Positions 49,201 through 58,000 of a DNA stretch of 64,000 bases are shown here, one piece after another. Each line of letters begins with the position of its first letter. The first letter of the stretch is position 1. This DNA is from Myxococcales bacterium (GTDB lineage: Bacteria > Myxococcota_A > Polyangia > Nannocystales > Nannocystaceae). The stretch spans positions 40,768-104,767 of the forward strand of contig JACKDW010000026.1 of NCBI GenBank assembly GCA_020633295.1. The letters run 5' to 3'. The notes below the pieces were generated by a model, which was not told where the DNA came from, did not search any database, and saw nothing but the letters and a program-made list of their open reading frames with translations. The position numbers and the translations under genes are program-made.

Positions 49201-49505
49201 TGCTCCCGCTGCATCCCGAGGCCATGCTCGAGCTCGAGCAGGCCATCGTCTATCACGAGCGCGAGCGACGGGGCCTCGGCGCGAAGCTGTTCGCAGAGGT
49301 GAAGCGAGTCATCAAGCTCGCGTCAGCGCTCCCACAGAGCGGTCGCGCGGTTCTCGGCTTGGCAGAGCGTTTCGACGCGAGGCAGCACGTTGTACCGCGT
49401 TTTCGTTTCGTCGTGATCACGGCGCTGGTTCGCGGCGAACGTCATGTGGTCGCGGTCGCGCATACGAGCCGGGAACCTGGGTATTGGCGTGAGCGCATCC
49501 GCTGA
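49200..49505 (+). CDS. RelE/ParE-family toxin
   Basis: 101 residues from the ATG overlapping the antitoxin stop. Typical RelE/ParE pattern: LHPEAMLELEQAIVYHERE in the first helices, FAEVKRVIKLASALPQSG, and VPRFRFVVITALVRGERHVVAVAHTSREPGYW at the end. Members either cleave mRNA at the ribosome or poison gyrase. The C-terminal HTSREPGYW resembles the RelE/ParE subgroup that partners this antitoxin family. A toxin-antitoxin pair on an integrated element favours its retention. Confidence 0.85.
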   Translation: MLPLHPEAMLELEQAIVYHERERRGLGAKLFAEVKRVIKLASALPQSGRAVLGLAERFDARQHVVPRFRFVVITALVRGERHVVAVAHTSREPGYWRERIR

Positions 49506-49589
49506 TCGTTAAGCCTACTGTTTATACAGCCGTATCTCTACGCTTGTCTCGGCCGGATAGTTGATCGTCGCCGAGCCTCGGACTCCATC

Positions 49590-49893
49590 GTATGGCGTCG
49601 CCCATATCGGGCTCGCGTCCATCTCGCACCAACCCACCTTCTGTTCGTTGCTGGCGAAGGGGGGCGCGAGCGCGGCGGCGATTCGAAACCTCGCCGGGCA
49701 CAGCAACGTGGCGATCACCGATCGCGACATGCACCTCGCGCCAGGTGAGGACGCCGCCGCCGTCCGCCTGCTCGAGCGATCGGCGAAGCAGGAGCCCGCG
49801 CGACGCCAGGCAGAGGGGCCAAATGCCAGGGGTGGCAAACAGGGGGAGCCGACTCGCGCCCGCCGAAAAAAGCGAGTCAAGTCAAAGCCTTAG
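49590..49893 (+). pseudogene. C-terminal remnant of a tyrosine recombinase
   Basis: The frame reads FCSLLAKGGASAAAIRNLAGH, then SNVAITDRDMHLAP. This is the end of the phage-integrase catalytic domain, where intact proteins read RHTFCS...LGH/AGHxxxxTTxRYxHL. The upstream Arg-His is garbled (SHQPTFC), and the nucleophilic Tyr is Asp (DRDMHL). The N-terminal two thirds are missing. The last 30 codons are basic and run into the conserved right end of the element. It is inactive. Confidence 0.75.
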
Positions 49894-49908
49894 TCTGAGC
49901 CCTTAAGA
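49797..49908. repeat. Right terminal repeat of element A (copy 2)
   Basis: Partner of 48062-48169, about 88% identical by eye. It overlaps the 3' end of the recombinase remnant and abuts the outer AAAAGCTG at the kinase junction. Confidence 0.85.
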
Positions 49909-50776
49909 AAAAGCTGAACTGATCGCTCCGGTCGCCGACGCCCGCGTCGAAATATTGCTCTGGGGACATGTACGCGGGCGTGCCCATGAACGAGCCGACG
50001 CGCGTGAGCTCGTCGGTGAGCAGGCTCGACGTGGAGGGTTGCGAGGTCTCGGTGGGCGCGTCCGCGACGTCGTCGTGCCCGCGGCCGTGGACCAGCCCGA
50101 AGTCCAGGATCCGCGGACGTCCGTCGGTGCCGACCAGCACGTTGGCGGGCTTGAAGTCGCGATGGACGAGCCCGGCGGCGTGCGCCGCCGCGAGCCCACG
50201 GCCCGCCGCGACGAGCACGTCGAGCCGCTGCTGCACGGTGCGCGGCGCGGCTCGCAGCCACGCGTCGAGCGTCGAGCCCTCGACGAAGTCCATCGCGATG
50301 AACAGGCTGTCGTCGTCGAGGCCGACGTCGTGGACCGCGACGACGTTGGGGTGCTGGAGGCGCGCCATCGCCTGCGCCTCGCGGAGGAAGCGCGCCCTCG
50401 CCTCGTCGTCGACGAACACCGCCTTGATCAGCTTGAGCGCCACGGCGCGGTCGAGGTCGGGATCGTAGGCGCGGTAGACCACGCCCATTCCTCCTCGCCC
50501 GAGCTCGGTCTCCACGCGGTAGCGGGCGATCTGCGCGAGCGGCCGCGCACGCGCGTCGCCGTCAGGCGCGGAGGCGAAGCGCGTGCTCGCCACGGCGAGC
50601 GAGTCGTCCGAGGACGAGCGAGTGTCCGCCAGCGGCGAGACGGGTGCTGAGGCGCCGCCGACAGCCAGGCGCTCCGCGAGCGCGCGGGCCGGCCGGGTCG
50701 CCGCGCCCGCGGGCGCGCGCGACTTCGCAAGCTCCGTGTCGTCGAGGCCCGACGGCGCTCCCGATGTCCGTGGCAC
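49909..50776 (-). pseudogene. N-terminal half of the interrupted Ser/Thr kinase
   Basis: About 288 codons from a GTG start. After an 85-residue disordered lead comes a Hanks-type kinase: Gly-loop LGRGGMGVVYRAYD, lysine in AVALKLIKA, catalytic GLVHRDFKPANVL, metal-binding DFG (ILDFGLVHG) and MGTPAYMSPEQ. It runs to DQFSF and then into foreign sequence (FLRAQTKALT then stop). Kinase subdomains IX-XI and the TPR region are missing; they are found at 43641-45786. As it stands the product has an active-site loop but an incomplete C-lobe. All motifs intact, so no sign of decay. Confidence 0.85.
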
Positions 50777-50846
50777 GAGTGACTCACGCGCAGGCCCAGG
50801 CGGGGCGACGTGACGGCTGTCCGCCGAGCTGCGCGATTACATTAAC

Positions 50847-50862
50847 ATGTCTACTAGGACAT
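50847..50862. promoter_or_regulatory. Palindrome upstream of the kinase gene
   Basis: ATGTC-TACTAG-GACAT lies in an AT-rich patch 70 bases before the kinase start. A similar minus-strand sequence (AGTAGGACATGTTATT) lies upstream of the lipoprotein gene that starts at 37973. Likely promoter or operator; no regulator is identified. Confidence 0.4.
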
Positions 50863-51014
50863 AATCATCGAGAATCGCGAATCGCGAGTCGCGGACGCCA
50901 GCGCGACCCGCGGGCCGCTGAACTCCGTCATGTCTCTTGGAGCAGCTCTTTTACGAGCGGCGCGCGTGCACGCGCCGCTCCCTGGCGGATCGTCAGCCGA
51001 TCACCGCGCCACGA

Positions 51015-51989
51015 TCAGCGCGCGCTCGCGCCGGCGTCGGTGTCTCGGCGCAGCGTCTCCACGACGTCACGGCAATGAAGCCCCCCGAGCAGCTCGACGC
51101 GAATCCACTCGTCGTGGCCGATGTCCTCGTCGCCGACGGCGTGCTTGGCCAGGCCCTCCCCGACCTCGATGACGTGACAGCGCTCGGCGTCGCCGCCGTA
51201 GGTCTCGATCCGCGCGATCGCCTGGTTCGCGCGCTCGAGCGCGGCGCCGGGCGGATCGCGGAGGCTCGAGGCCGTGTACAGGAGCGCGAGGTGCTCCTTG
51301 TGGGCTTTCTGAACATCCGCGACATCGATCAAGACGCCGAGGCGCTCGCGCGACAACGAGCTCGTGCTGAACAGGTACGGGGCGGGCCTATCGTACAGGC
51401 AGCCGACAAATCGATGGTCGATCCACCCGCGCTCGTCGACCAGCTGGCCGAACCGCTCGCGGAGCTCGTGCAGCAGCCGATCGCCCGACCCCGCGTCGCA
51501 GATGCCGAGCTTGACCTCGCGTGGCTCGGCGTCGAGTTCGAACACGAGGTAGTCCTGGAACGAGATGTATCGATCCCCCGCGCGACAGTAGCTGTCCGGC
51601 CGGGGCTCGTAGCGCGACGCCGGGTCGATCGCCTCGAGTCCCTCAAGGAGCCGCCCAAGCGCACCCTCTCCGAGCTGGACGCGACGCTCGCCGACCACGC
51701 GCACCCTCCGCTCGCCGCGCCAATCGAGCGCGCCGTCGCGTGAGAGGGCCGCGGAGTACGCCTGCGTTGGATAATATCGATCGAACCAGTAGTAGCCGTC
51801 GAGCTTGGACTCGTGCACCCAGCGAACGCGGAGGATCTGCGGAGCGCTCGGCGACGCGGGCGACGCGGACGACGCGGGCGGCGCGACCAAGGCGACCTCC
51901 GACGCGGGGGTCTTGCCAGCGCACATCGGGAGGAACGCGAGCAGCGCCGCCGGGAGGACGAGCGAGCTACGAGCGACGCGGCGCGACAC
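51015..51989 (-). CDS. Lipoprotein of unknown function
   Basis: 324 residues. Hydrophobic signal and lipobox LPMC at Cys23, then a short Ala/Ser/Pro linker. The body has mixed alpha/beta character with five scattered cysteines (DSYCRAGD, LGICDAG, FVGCLYD, ERCHVIEV, LHCRDVV). I recognise no domain. It lies upstream of the split kinase gene on the same strand, with 238 bases between, so no obvious operon. Confidence 0.6.
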   Translation of the reverse strand: MSRRVARSSLVLPAALLAFLPMCAGKTPASEVALVAPPASSASPASPSAPQILRVRWVHESKLDGYYWFDRYYPTQAYSAALSRDGALDWRGERRVRVVGERRVQLGEGALGRLLEGLEAIDPASRYEPRPDSYCRAGDRYISFQDYLVFELDAEPREVKLGICDAGSGDRLLHELRERFGQLVDERGWIDHRFVGCLYDRPAPYLFSTSSLSRERLGVLIDVADVQKAHKEHLALLYTASSLRDPPGAALERANQAIARIETYGGDAERCHVIEVGEGLAKHAVGDEDIGHDEWIRVELLGGLHCRDVVETLRRDTDAGASAR

Positions 51990-52048
51990 TGGTTCAGTAT
52001 AGCGACGCGCGCGCGCGGCCCATTGAGCTCGAGCCGCGCGTTCAAGGA

Positions 52049-52759
52049 TTACCTATCGCGCGAGGGCTCGGCAGGATCGCGCGGCGCGAACAACAATTCC
52101 AGGTCGCGCCGGAAGCTCAGCGGCCTGAACCCGGCCTCGTAGCTCAGGGCCTGAAAGGCGCGCACCGTGGTCGACACCTCCTTCACCGTCTCCGCGTCGT
52201 AGTTGATCTCGACGCCCATCTCCCAGTCGAAGCCCACCTGCCGGTCGATGACGCGCCCGTCGACGTCGCGCACAAGAAAGCGGTACGACTCGTACTTTCC
52301 CGTTTGATCCTTGAGATCACGGAGCGCGCGCGCCCGCCTGAGCAGTCGTTCGCACACGAACGGCTCGAGCTGGGCGCTCCACCCAAAGCCTCGCGCGGGC
52401 GCGACGAGACCGCCCGCGTGCAGCGAGAGGAAGCCGGCGGTCTCGTCCTCGCCCTCGTGCATCAGCGCCCGGAAGCGCAGCATCAGCGTCGGGTCCTCCC
52501 ATCCCGCGCGAAACGCCCTCGGGTCCACATCGCGTTGTCGCTGACGCCACGACAGCAGACCCAGCGCCCTCGAGTCCTCCAGCGCCCTCGACGTCTCGTA
52601 GCCGCAGCGAGGGCAGGCGTGCGTGCCCCAGAACAGCGCCTCGGGGTTGAACGGGCGAGGGCGGCACGACACCGTCATCCCGGCGCCGCCGCAGCGCGGG
52701 CAGGCCTTCAGCGGTCGGACGCCGAGCTCGTCGGCGGGCAGGCTCGGGGACGTGGACAT
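52049..52759 (-). CDS. Zinc-ribbon protein of unknown function
   Basis: 236 residues from ATG (MSTSPSLPADELGVR). Two CxxC pairs, Cys20/Cys23 (CPRCGGAG) and Cys49/Cys52 (CPRCGYE), make a likely zinc ribbon at the N terminus. The rest is a mostly alpha/beta region (GWEDPTLMLRFRALMHEGEDETAGF, YESYRFLVRDVDGRVIDRQVG). Looks cytoplasmic. No family name can be given. Confidence 0.65.
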   Translation of the reverse strand: MSTSPSLPADELGVRPLKACPRCGGAGMTVSCRPRPFNPEALFWGTHACPRCGYETSRALEDSRALGLLSWRQRQRDVDPRAFRAGWEDPTLMLRFRALMHEGEDETAGFLSLHAGGLVAPARGFGWSAQLEPFVCERLLRRARALRDLKDQTGKYESYRFLVRDVDGRVIDRQVGFDWEMGVEINYDAETVKEVSTTVRAFQALSYEAGFRPLSFRRDLELLFAPRDPAEPSRDR

Positions 52760-52853
52760 GCGCGCTTCCTTCGAGCCGAGGATATCAAGCAGGCGCGCGC
52801 CTGGTGCAGGCGCGCGCCTGGTTCGGACGCGCTCGACGCGGTCGCGGCGTCGA

Positions 52854-53312
52854 CTAGAACTGCGGTGCGGAGCTGCAGGCGTCCGCCTCGTACGCGTAGA
52901 AGCTGCAGCCCGGGAGCGCGTACTCGGCGTCGGGGAGGATGATGCAGTACTCGGGGTAGACGACCGGCCCGCCGACGCACTGGCCGCTGAAGGTCGACCC
53001 GGGCGTGACGCTGAGGCAGTAGGCGGCGAGGCACTCGTCGAGCGACGGGAAGCCCGCCACGGGGTCGGCGTCGTCGGCGAGCTCGAGCTCAACGGTGGGG
53101 ACCGGCTGGTCGGGGATGTCCTCCCCGGCCTCGACGGCGGCGAGCAGCGCGGCGGCCTCGTGCTCGAAGCCCTTGTCCGCCATCATCTCGACGACCTCCT
53201 CGGGGGCGAAGCGCAGGGACCCCTCGTCTCCGATGGGCTGGTCACAGGCGACGGCGCCGAGGGCGAGGGTGGAGACGAGGGCGGCGAGAACGGTGCGGGT
53301 CGTGGTCTTCAT
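52854..53312 (-). CDS. Small Cys-containing lipoprotein
   Basis: 152 residues from ATG (MKTTTRTVLAALVST); AAGGA lies a few bases upstream and decides the start. The lipobox GAVAC gives Cys23. The mature part has an acidic helical segment (PEEVVEMMADKGFEHEAAALLAAVEAG) and a C-terminal region with six cysteines (CLAAYCLSV, GQCVGG, YCIIL, GCSFYAY, DACSS). Likely periplasmic or surface; function unknown. Confidence 0.7.
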   Translation of the reverse strand: MKTTTRTVLAALVSTLALGAVACDQPIGDEGSLRFAPEEVVEMMADKGFEHEAAALLAAVEAGEDIPDQPVPTVELELADDADPVAGFPSLDECLAAYCLSVTPGSTFSGQCVGGPVVYPEYCIILPDAEYALPGCSFYAYEADACSSAPQF

Positions 53313-53515
53313 GGCGGCGGGTCCTTCCGAGGCGGGCTGCTTGGCCGCCTCATGGATGGGGTACCCAGGCCTCGCGGAGGGATTGCGACGCGCCGAAAAA
53401 AATCTCGGCGACTCGCAGGAGCCGGGGTAGCGCCGTTCTGCGCGACGCCGCCGCGATCGCTCGCCGGGGAAGCGTCGCGACGAAGCGCTCGACTCGCGTT
53501 CTCGCGCCCGCGCGC

Positions 53516-54058
53516 TCACGCGCTCGCGGACCGCTTGGGGCCGACGAGGGTGCGCAGCGTCGCGCGGGCGACCTCCTCGCCCGCCGCGTTCTCCATGCGC
53601 ACGGGCACCTCGTACTCGCGCCGCTCCGACGAGCGCGGAACCGGGCACTCGCACACGCCGGTGATCGTGCCGCGCGCTTTCTTCAGGTACTCGATCGACA
53701 GCCCGGCGACGATGAAGCGGGCGTCGTCGGGCAGCGTGTACGCGACCGCGACGTTGCCCGTCAGCTCGGCGAGGTTACACAGCGCGATCGCGTGGATGCA
53801 CGCCAGGTGATTTCGAACCGCGCGGCGATCGGCCATGACGACGCGCGCGTAGCCGTCGCGCAGCTCGACCACCTGCGCGCGCACGCTGCCGGTGTACGGC
53901 GCGACGCGTCCGATCGCGCGGCTGAAGATCGCGCGCCCGCCCGGCAGCGGCGAGAGTCGACCCCAGAGCGAACGAATGATGTTCTTGGGGTAGTTGCTGA
54001 CATCGCCCGCGCGGGCGAACTGCTGCACCGAGGAGAGCACGCTCATGTCGAGCGTCAT
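53516..54058 (-). CDS. DUF4442 / hotdog-fold thioesterase-like protein
   Basis: 180 residues. RAVRNHLACIHAIALCNLAELTG is the helix-and-strand signature of DUF4442 proteins, relatives of PaaI-type thioesterases, and YLKKARGTI follows as in that family. NHLACIHA carries the polar residues near the usual acyl-CoA site. It may hydrolyse acyl-CoA thioesters; this is inferred from the family. It stands alone between lipoprotein genes. Confidence 0.8.
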   Translation of the reverse strand: MTLDMSVLSSVQQFARAGDVSNYPKNIIRSLWGRLSPLPGGRAIFSRAIGRVAPYTGSVRAQVVELRDGYARVVMADRRAVRNHLACIHAIALCNLAELTGNVAVAYTLPDDARFIVAGLSIEYLKKARGTITGVCECPVPRSSERREYEVPVRMENAAGEEVARATLRTLVGPKRSASA

Positions 54059-54159
54059 TGTGCACCAGCCCCGCCCCGCGATGAAGCGACCAGGTGATCG
54101 CGCCCGGTGTGTCGGCGGCGGGGCCGATCGCCGCGACGACGACGGTCGAGCCGCGGCGT

Positions 54160-54978
54160 CTACGGCTTGAGCGGCACCGAGAGGCGCGCGCGCCCCTCGA
54201 CGTCGAGCGTCACCGGGACGCTCCGGAAGCCCTCGCCGGGCGGGCGCCAGAACGGCTCGACGCGATCATCCGCGGCGTCCGACGGCGCCCGGACGTCCGC
54301 GCGCGCCCCCGCGACCACGGGCGCCGGCAGCAGCTCGGCCAGCGGCCGCCCGTCGACGAGGATCTCGCGCGCGACGAGGACCTCGAGCGTGACGGCGTCG
54401 GGCGTGCGCTCCCACCATGACTCAATGGCCAGCTCGCGCAGCGCGAGCACGCCGCGCGCCGGCAGCCGCACGGCGCTGAAGTGGCTGCCGATCGCCTCGA
54501 CGAGCAGCACGTTCGGCGCGGCCTGGAGCCGGTAGATCTGCAGCTCGGCGAGCTCGCCGTCGCCCGGCGCGGGATCGCGGCGCCCCTCGTACGGGAAGGT
54601 CGAGGGCAGGACGAGCCAGCGCGGCGCCGCGGCGGGGTTCTCGAGGGTCACGTCGAAGCGGTGGACGGCCAGCGGTGGTTTCCCGAGCCAGGTCTCGCGG
54701 TGGGTCGCGGAGCGCAGCGCGCTCTCCATCGGGATCCCCTGCGACGCGACGCCGTCTTCCGCGCCGTCTTCCGCGCCGTCTTCCGCTCCGACTTCACCGA
54801 CGTCCTCCGCTCCGTCCCCGCTCGACCGCGCGCGCGCGGGCGCCGGGGTCACGGCGGGCTCGGGCTCCACCGCGGTGCAGCCGAGACCGAGCGCGAGGAG
54901 GAGCGCGAGGAGGAGCGCGAGGAGGAGCGCGAGGAGGAGCGCGAGGAGGAGCGCGAGGAGGACAGCGGCGCGCCGCAT
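54160..54978 (-). CDS. Lipoprotein with an expanded Leu/Ala signal peptide
   Basis: 272 residues from ATG (MRRAAVLLALLL); a GTG six codons earlier is possible. The signal peptide is lengthened by six LLAL-type units encoded by a 12-bp repeat, ending in LGLGC (Cys34). A short Glu/Asp/Gly-rich linker with its own small repeat (GAEDGAEDGAEDG) leads to a beta-rich domain (RFDVTLENPAAAPRWLVLPSTFPYEG, GVLALRELAIESWW). No known family. It lies next to the 1,286-residue signalling protein. Confidence 0.65.
   Translation of the reverse strand: MRRAAVLLALLLALLLALLLALLLALLLALGLGCTAVEPEPAVTPAPARARSSGDGAEDVGEVGAEDGAEDGAEDGVASQGIPMESALRSATHRETWLGKPPLAVHRFDVTLENPAAAPRWLVLPSTFPYEGRRDPAPGDGELAELQIYRLQAAPNVLLVEAIGSHFSAVRLPARGVLALRELAIESWWERTPDAVTLEVLVAREILVDGRPLAELLPAPVVAGARADVRAPSDAADDRVEPFWRPPGEGFRSVPVTLDVEGRARLSVPLKP
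54891..54962. repeat. 12-bp tandem repeat in a signal-peptide coding region
   Basis: Six exact copies of GCGCGAGGAGGA on the plus strand, encoding Leu-Leu-Ala-Leu on the other. The unit is in frame, so copy-number changes would lengthen or shorten the hydrophobic core of the signal peptide. Confidence 0.95.
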
Positions 54979-55042
54979 GGCTCGAGTGTTCGTCACCCGC
55001 GCGCGCCTGGCAAAGGCCGCGAGCGCGCGCGAGCGCGCGGGG

Positions 55043-58000
55043 TCAGCCGGCCTCGGGGAAGCCGGGCGTGAACATCGCGAGCATGCGCGCGGGCTGCTTG
55101 ATGCCCTGATCCTCGGTGAACGCGAGCGCGCTCTCGATCAGCTCGCGGCCCTCGTCGCCGCCCACGAGCTGCCCGAAGCGCCAGCGCGCGGCCGCGGCGT
55201 GGAGCGCCATGTCGACGGTCTTGAAGCCCTGCTCGGCGGCCCGCAGGTGCGCGCGCGCCTCGTGAGGCCCCCCCTCGACGGCGCCCAGCCCGGCGCGCGC
55301 GAGCTCGACGATCGGGCGCACCCACAGCGCGCGCTCGCGGGTCAGCGTGCGGATGTCGGCCTCGATCGAGCGCACGAGCCCGGCGCGCTCGCGCGCGCTG
55401 CCGTCGGTCGTGATCCGCAAGAGCGCGGCGCTGATCCGCAGGTGCAGCAGCGTGATCCGCAGCCACTGACACTCGAACATGAAGCCCTGCGCGAGCGTCG
55501 ACCAGCGCCCCGCGAGCCGGCTCCAGGCCTCGGCGCCGTCGCCGAGGTAGAGGTCGAGCTGGACCTTGGCGATGAAGGTCCACAGGCGCTGCATCGCGAA
55601 GCCGCCCTCGGGCCAGCGCTTGCCCACGCGGATCAGCTCGGCGCGCGCCTGTTCGGGCTCGTCGGCCGCGAGCCAGCGGATGTTCTGCGGGCCGGCGCGC
55701 AGCGTGGTGTCGGCCCAGAGGTTGTCGCGCTCGTTGGCGGCGCTGATGCAGCGCGCCATCTCGAGGTCGAGCGTGTGCAGCAGCCCCATGTGGGTGAGCG
55801 CGAGCATGCGGAAGGTCTGGGCGAGCGTGATCTCGTAGCCGGCGCCGACGCACTCGGTGCGCAGCAGCTCCTCGGCGCGTTCGAACAGCCCGAGCGCGTC
55901 GCGCCAGCGCCCCATCATGAAGCCGGCGACGCCGCGCGTGAGCGCGAGCAGCCCGCGGGGGAACGGCGCCTCGACGCGCTGCGTCAGCGACTGCGCGGCG
56001 GTCACGAGCCGCTCGGTCCGCTCGCGCGCGCGCTCGCCCGGCAGCGCGACGAAGGCGAGCTCGACCGCGAGCGCGCAGGCGGCGTGGAAGGCATGACCTG
56101 TCTTGAGGGCCATGGATAAGTGGCGCGCGTGGAACAGCGCCGCCGCCTGCGGGTCGTGGGCCGCGAGCCCGGCGGCCGCCGAGCGGCAGACGTCGAGCTG
56201 CGCGCGGTCGCGGGGGTTGACCTGGACGTCGGGGCGGAGCTTGAGCGAGAGCCCGCGCAGGCGCAGGCGCACGCGTTCGAAGGCGACCATGGTCAGCGCG
56301 CGCCGCCGGCCCTGCGGGTAGCTCAAGCCGGCCTCGTCCACGACGTCCCGCAGCGTCCGCAGGCCCTCGGCGTAGTGACCCGCCTGCAGCAGCTGCTCGG
56401 CGGCGCGCCTCCGCAGGTCGAGCGCGCGCGCGCGCTGCCCCGGGCCCGCCCGGTCTGCGGCCTCGAGGTAGATGCGCGCCGCCCTGCCCCCGCGGCCGCC
56501 GTTGGCGAGCGCGTCGGCGAGCCGGCACTGCAGGTCGCTGAGCCCGGGGTCCGAGCGCGGGATGAACTCGAGCGCGAGCCGGTACAGCCGCGCCGCGCGA
56601 TCGAAGGCGAGCGCGGCCGCGGCCTGATCGGCGGCGGTGCGCGCGTACTCGCCGGCGCGCTCCCACTCGCCGGCCTCGCGGAAGTGCACCGCGAGCGTGT
56701 CGGAGCCGGCGTCGCCGGCCGCCTCCATCGCGAACGCGAGCGCCCGGTGGCGCGCCCGCAGGCGCTCGGAGTCGAGGCGCGAGAGCACGAACTCGCGGAT
56801 GCGATCGTGATAGCTCTCGACGGTGGAGCCGTCCTCGCTCGAGTGCGTCAGCACCAGGTGCTCGCCGCGCAGCAGCGCGAGCGTGCCGCGGGCGTCGCCC
56901 TTGAGCGCGGCCGCGACCGTCGCGAGCCGCTCGTCGAGCGGCCCGCCGGAGACCGCGATGATCTCGAGCAGCACGCGCGCGTCCTCGGGCAGCTGCGCGA
57001 GGCGAGCGGTGAGCACCTGGTCGAGCAGCAGCTCGCCGGCCCGCGGCTTGCCGCGCGCCGCCCCGTCGTCGGGCGGCTCGGCGACGAGGTCGACGTAGCG
57101 CGCGAGCTCGTGGACGAACAGCGGCGAGCCCTGGGACTCGCGCGCGATCTGCCGCGCGCGCGCGCGCGGCGAGACGCCGCCGCGCGGCTCCGAGCTCTTG
57201 AGCAGCGCGAGCGCGAGGTCGCAGGCCTCGCGCACGGACATCGGCCCGACCTCGATCCCGCGCGTGTCGATCTCGGCGCTCGAGCGATCGCGCAGGGCCC
57301 GAAGGACAGGCGCGCTCGTGCTGTACTCGCTGCGGTAGCTGGCGATGAGCAGCAGCGCGGGCGCGTCGGGCGGGCTCAGCAGGTCGGCGAGCAGCGCGGC
57401 GCTGTCGCGGTCGCCCCACTGCAGGTCGTCGATGTGGAGCACGAGCGGGCGACGGTCGGCCATGCGCGCGAGCAGCTCCTTCAGCGCCGCGAACGCGCGG
57501 CGCCGGAGCTCGCGGGGATCCGGGATCGCGGTCGCGCGGCGCGGCGACTGGGCGACCGCGCCGACGCGCTGCAGCACCGGGAACACGCGCGCGAGCGCGA
57601 GGATGTCGCGCGGCATCAGCTCGGCGACGCGGCGCTCGGGCAGGCGCACGAGGTGCTGGCAGAGCGAGTCGACGAGGCTGTCGAGCGCCTTGAACGAGAC
57701 CGACTCGCGCTCGTAGCAGCGCCCGACGAGGATCACCGCGCCCTCCTCCCGCGCGCGCAGGTCGGCGAGGAAGCGCTGCACGAGCGCCGTCTTGCCCATG
57801 CCCGAGCGCCCGTAGACGTGCACCGCGACCGCGTTGCCGCGGTGCGTCGCGTCGTAGGCCTCCCGCAGCGCGCGGAGGTGGGCCTCGCGGCCGATGAACA
57901 GCGCCTCGCGCCACAACAGCTCGCGGCGACCGGAGCGCGACAGCCCGCTGCCGCTCGGGCCGTCCTCGTCGACGCCGAGCCGCTCGAGGATCTCGAGCGC

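Larger units (their letters stand above)
48170..49916 (+). mobile_element. Inserted element A (right of two tandem elements)
   Basis: Bounded by AAAAGCTG at 48170-48177 and 49909-49916. It shares both ends with element B. Cargo in order: short direct repeats, an array of long palindromes, a toxin-antitoxin pair, and the C-terminal remnant of a tyrosine recombinase whose 3' end merges with the conserved right end. The placement of a recombinase gene tail at the attachment site is common for integrative elements. No intact mobility gene is present. Confidence 0.7.

Noticed and set aside
45787..49908. A group II intron or intein splitting the kinase
   Set aside because: There is no reverse transcriptase/maturase, no domain V-like hairpin, and no intein splicing motifs. 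The flanking direct repeats and duplicated ends point to site-specific DNA integration.
45787..49908. An insertion sequence or composite transposon
   Set aside because: No transposase was seen, and the ends are direct, not inverted, repeats with different left and right sequences.
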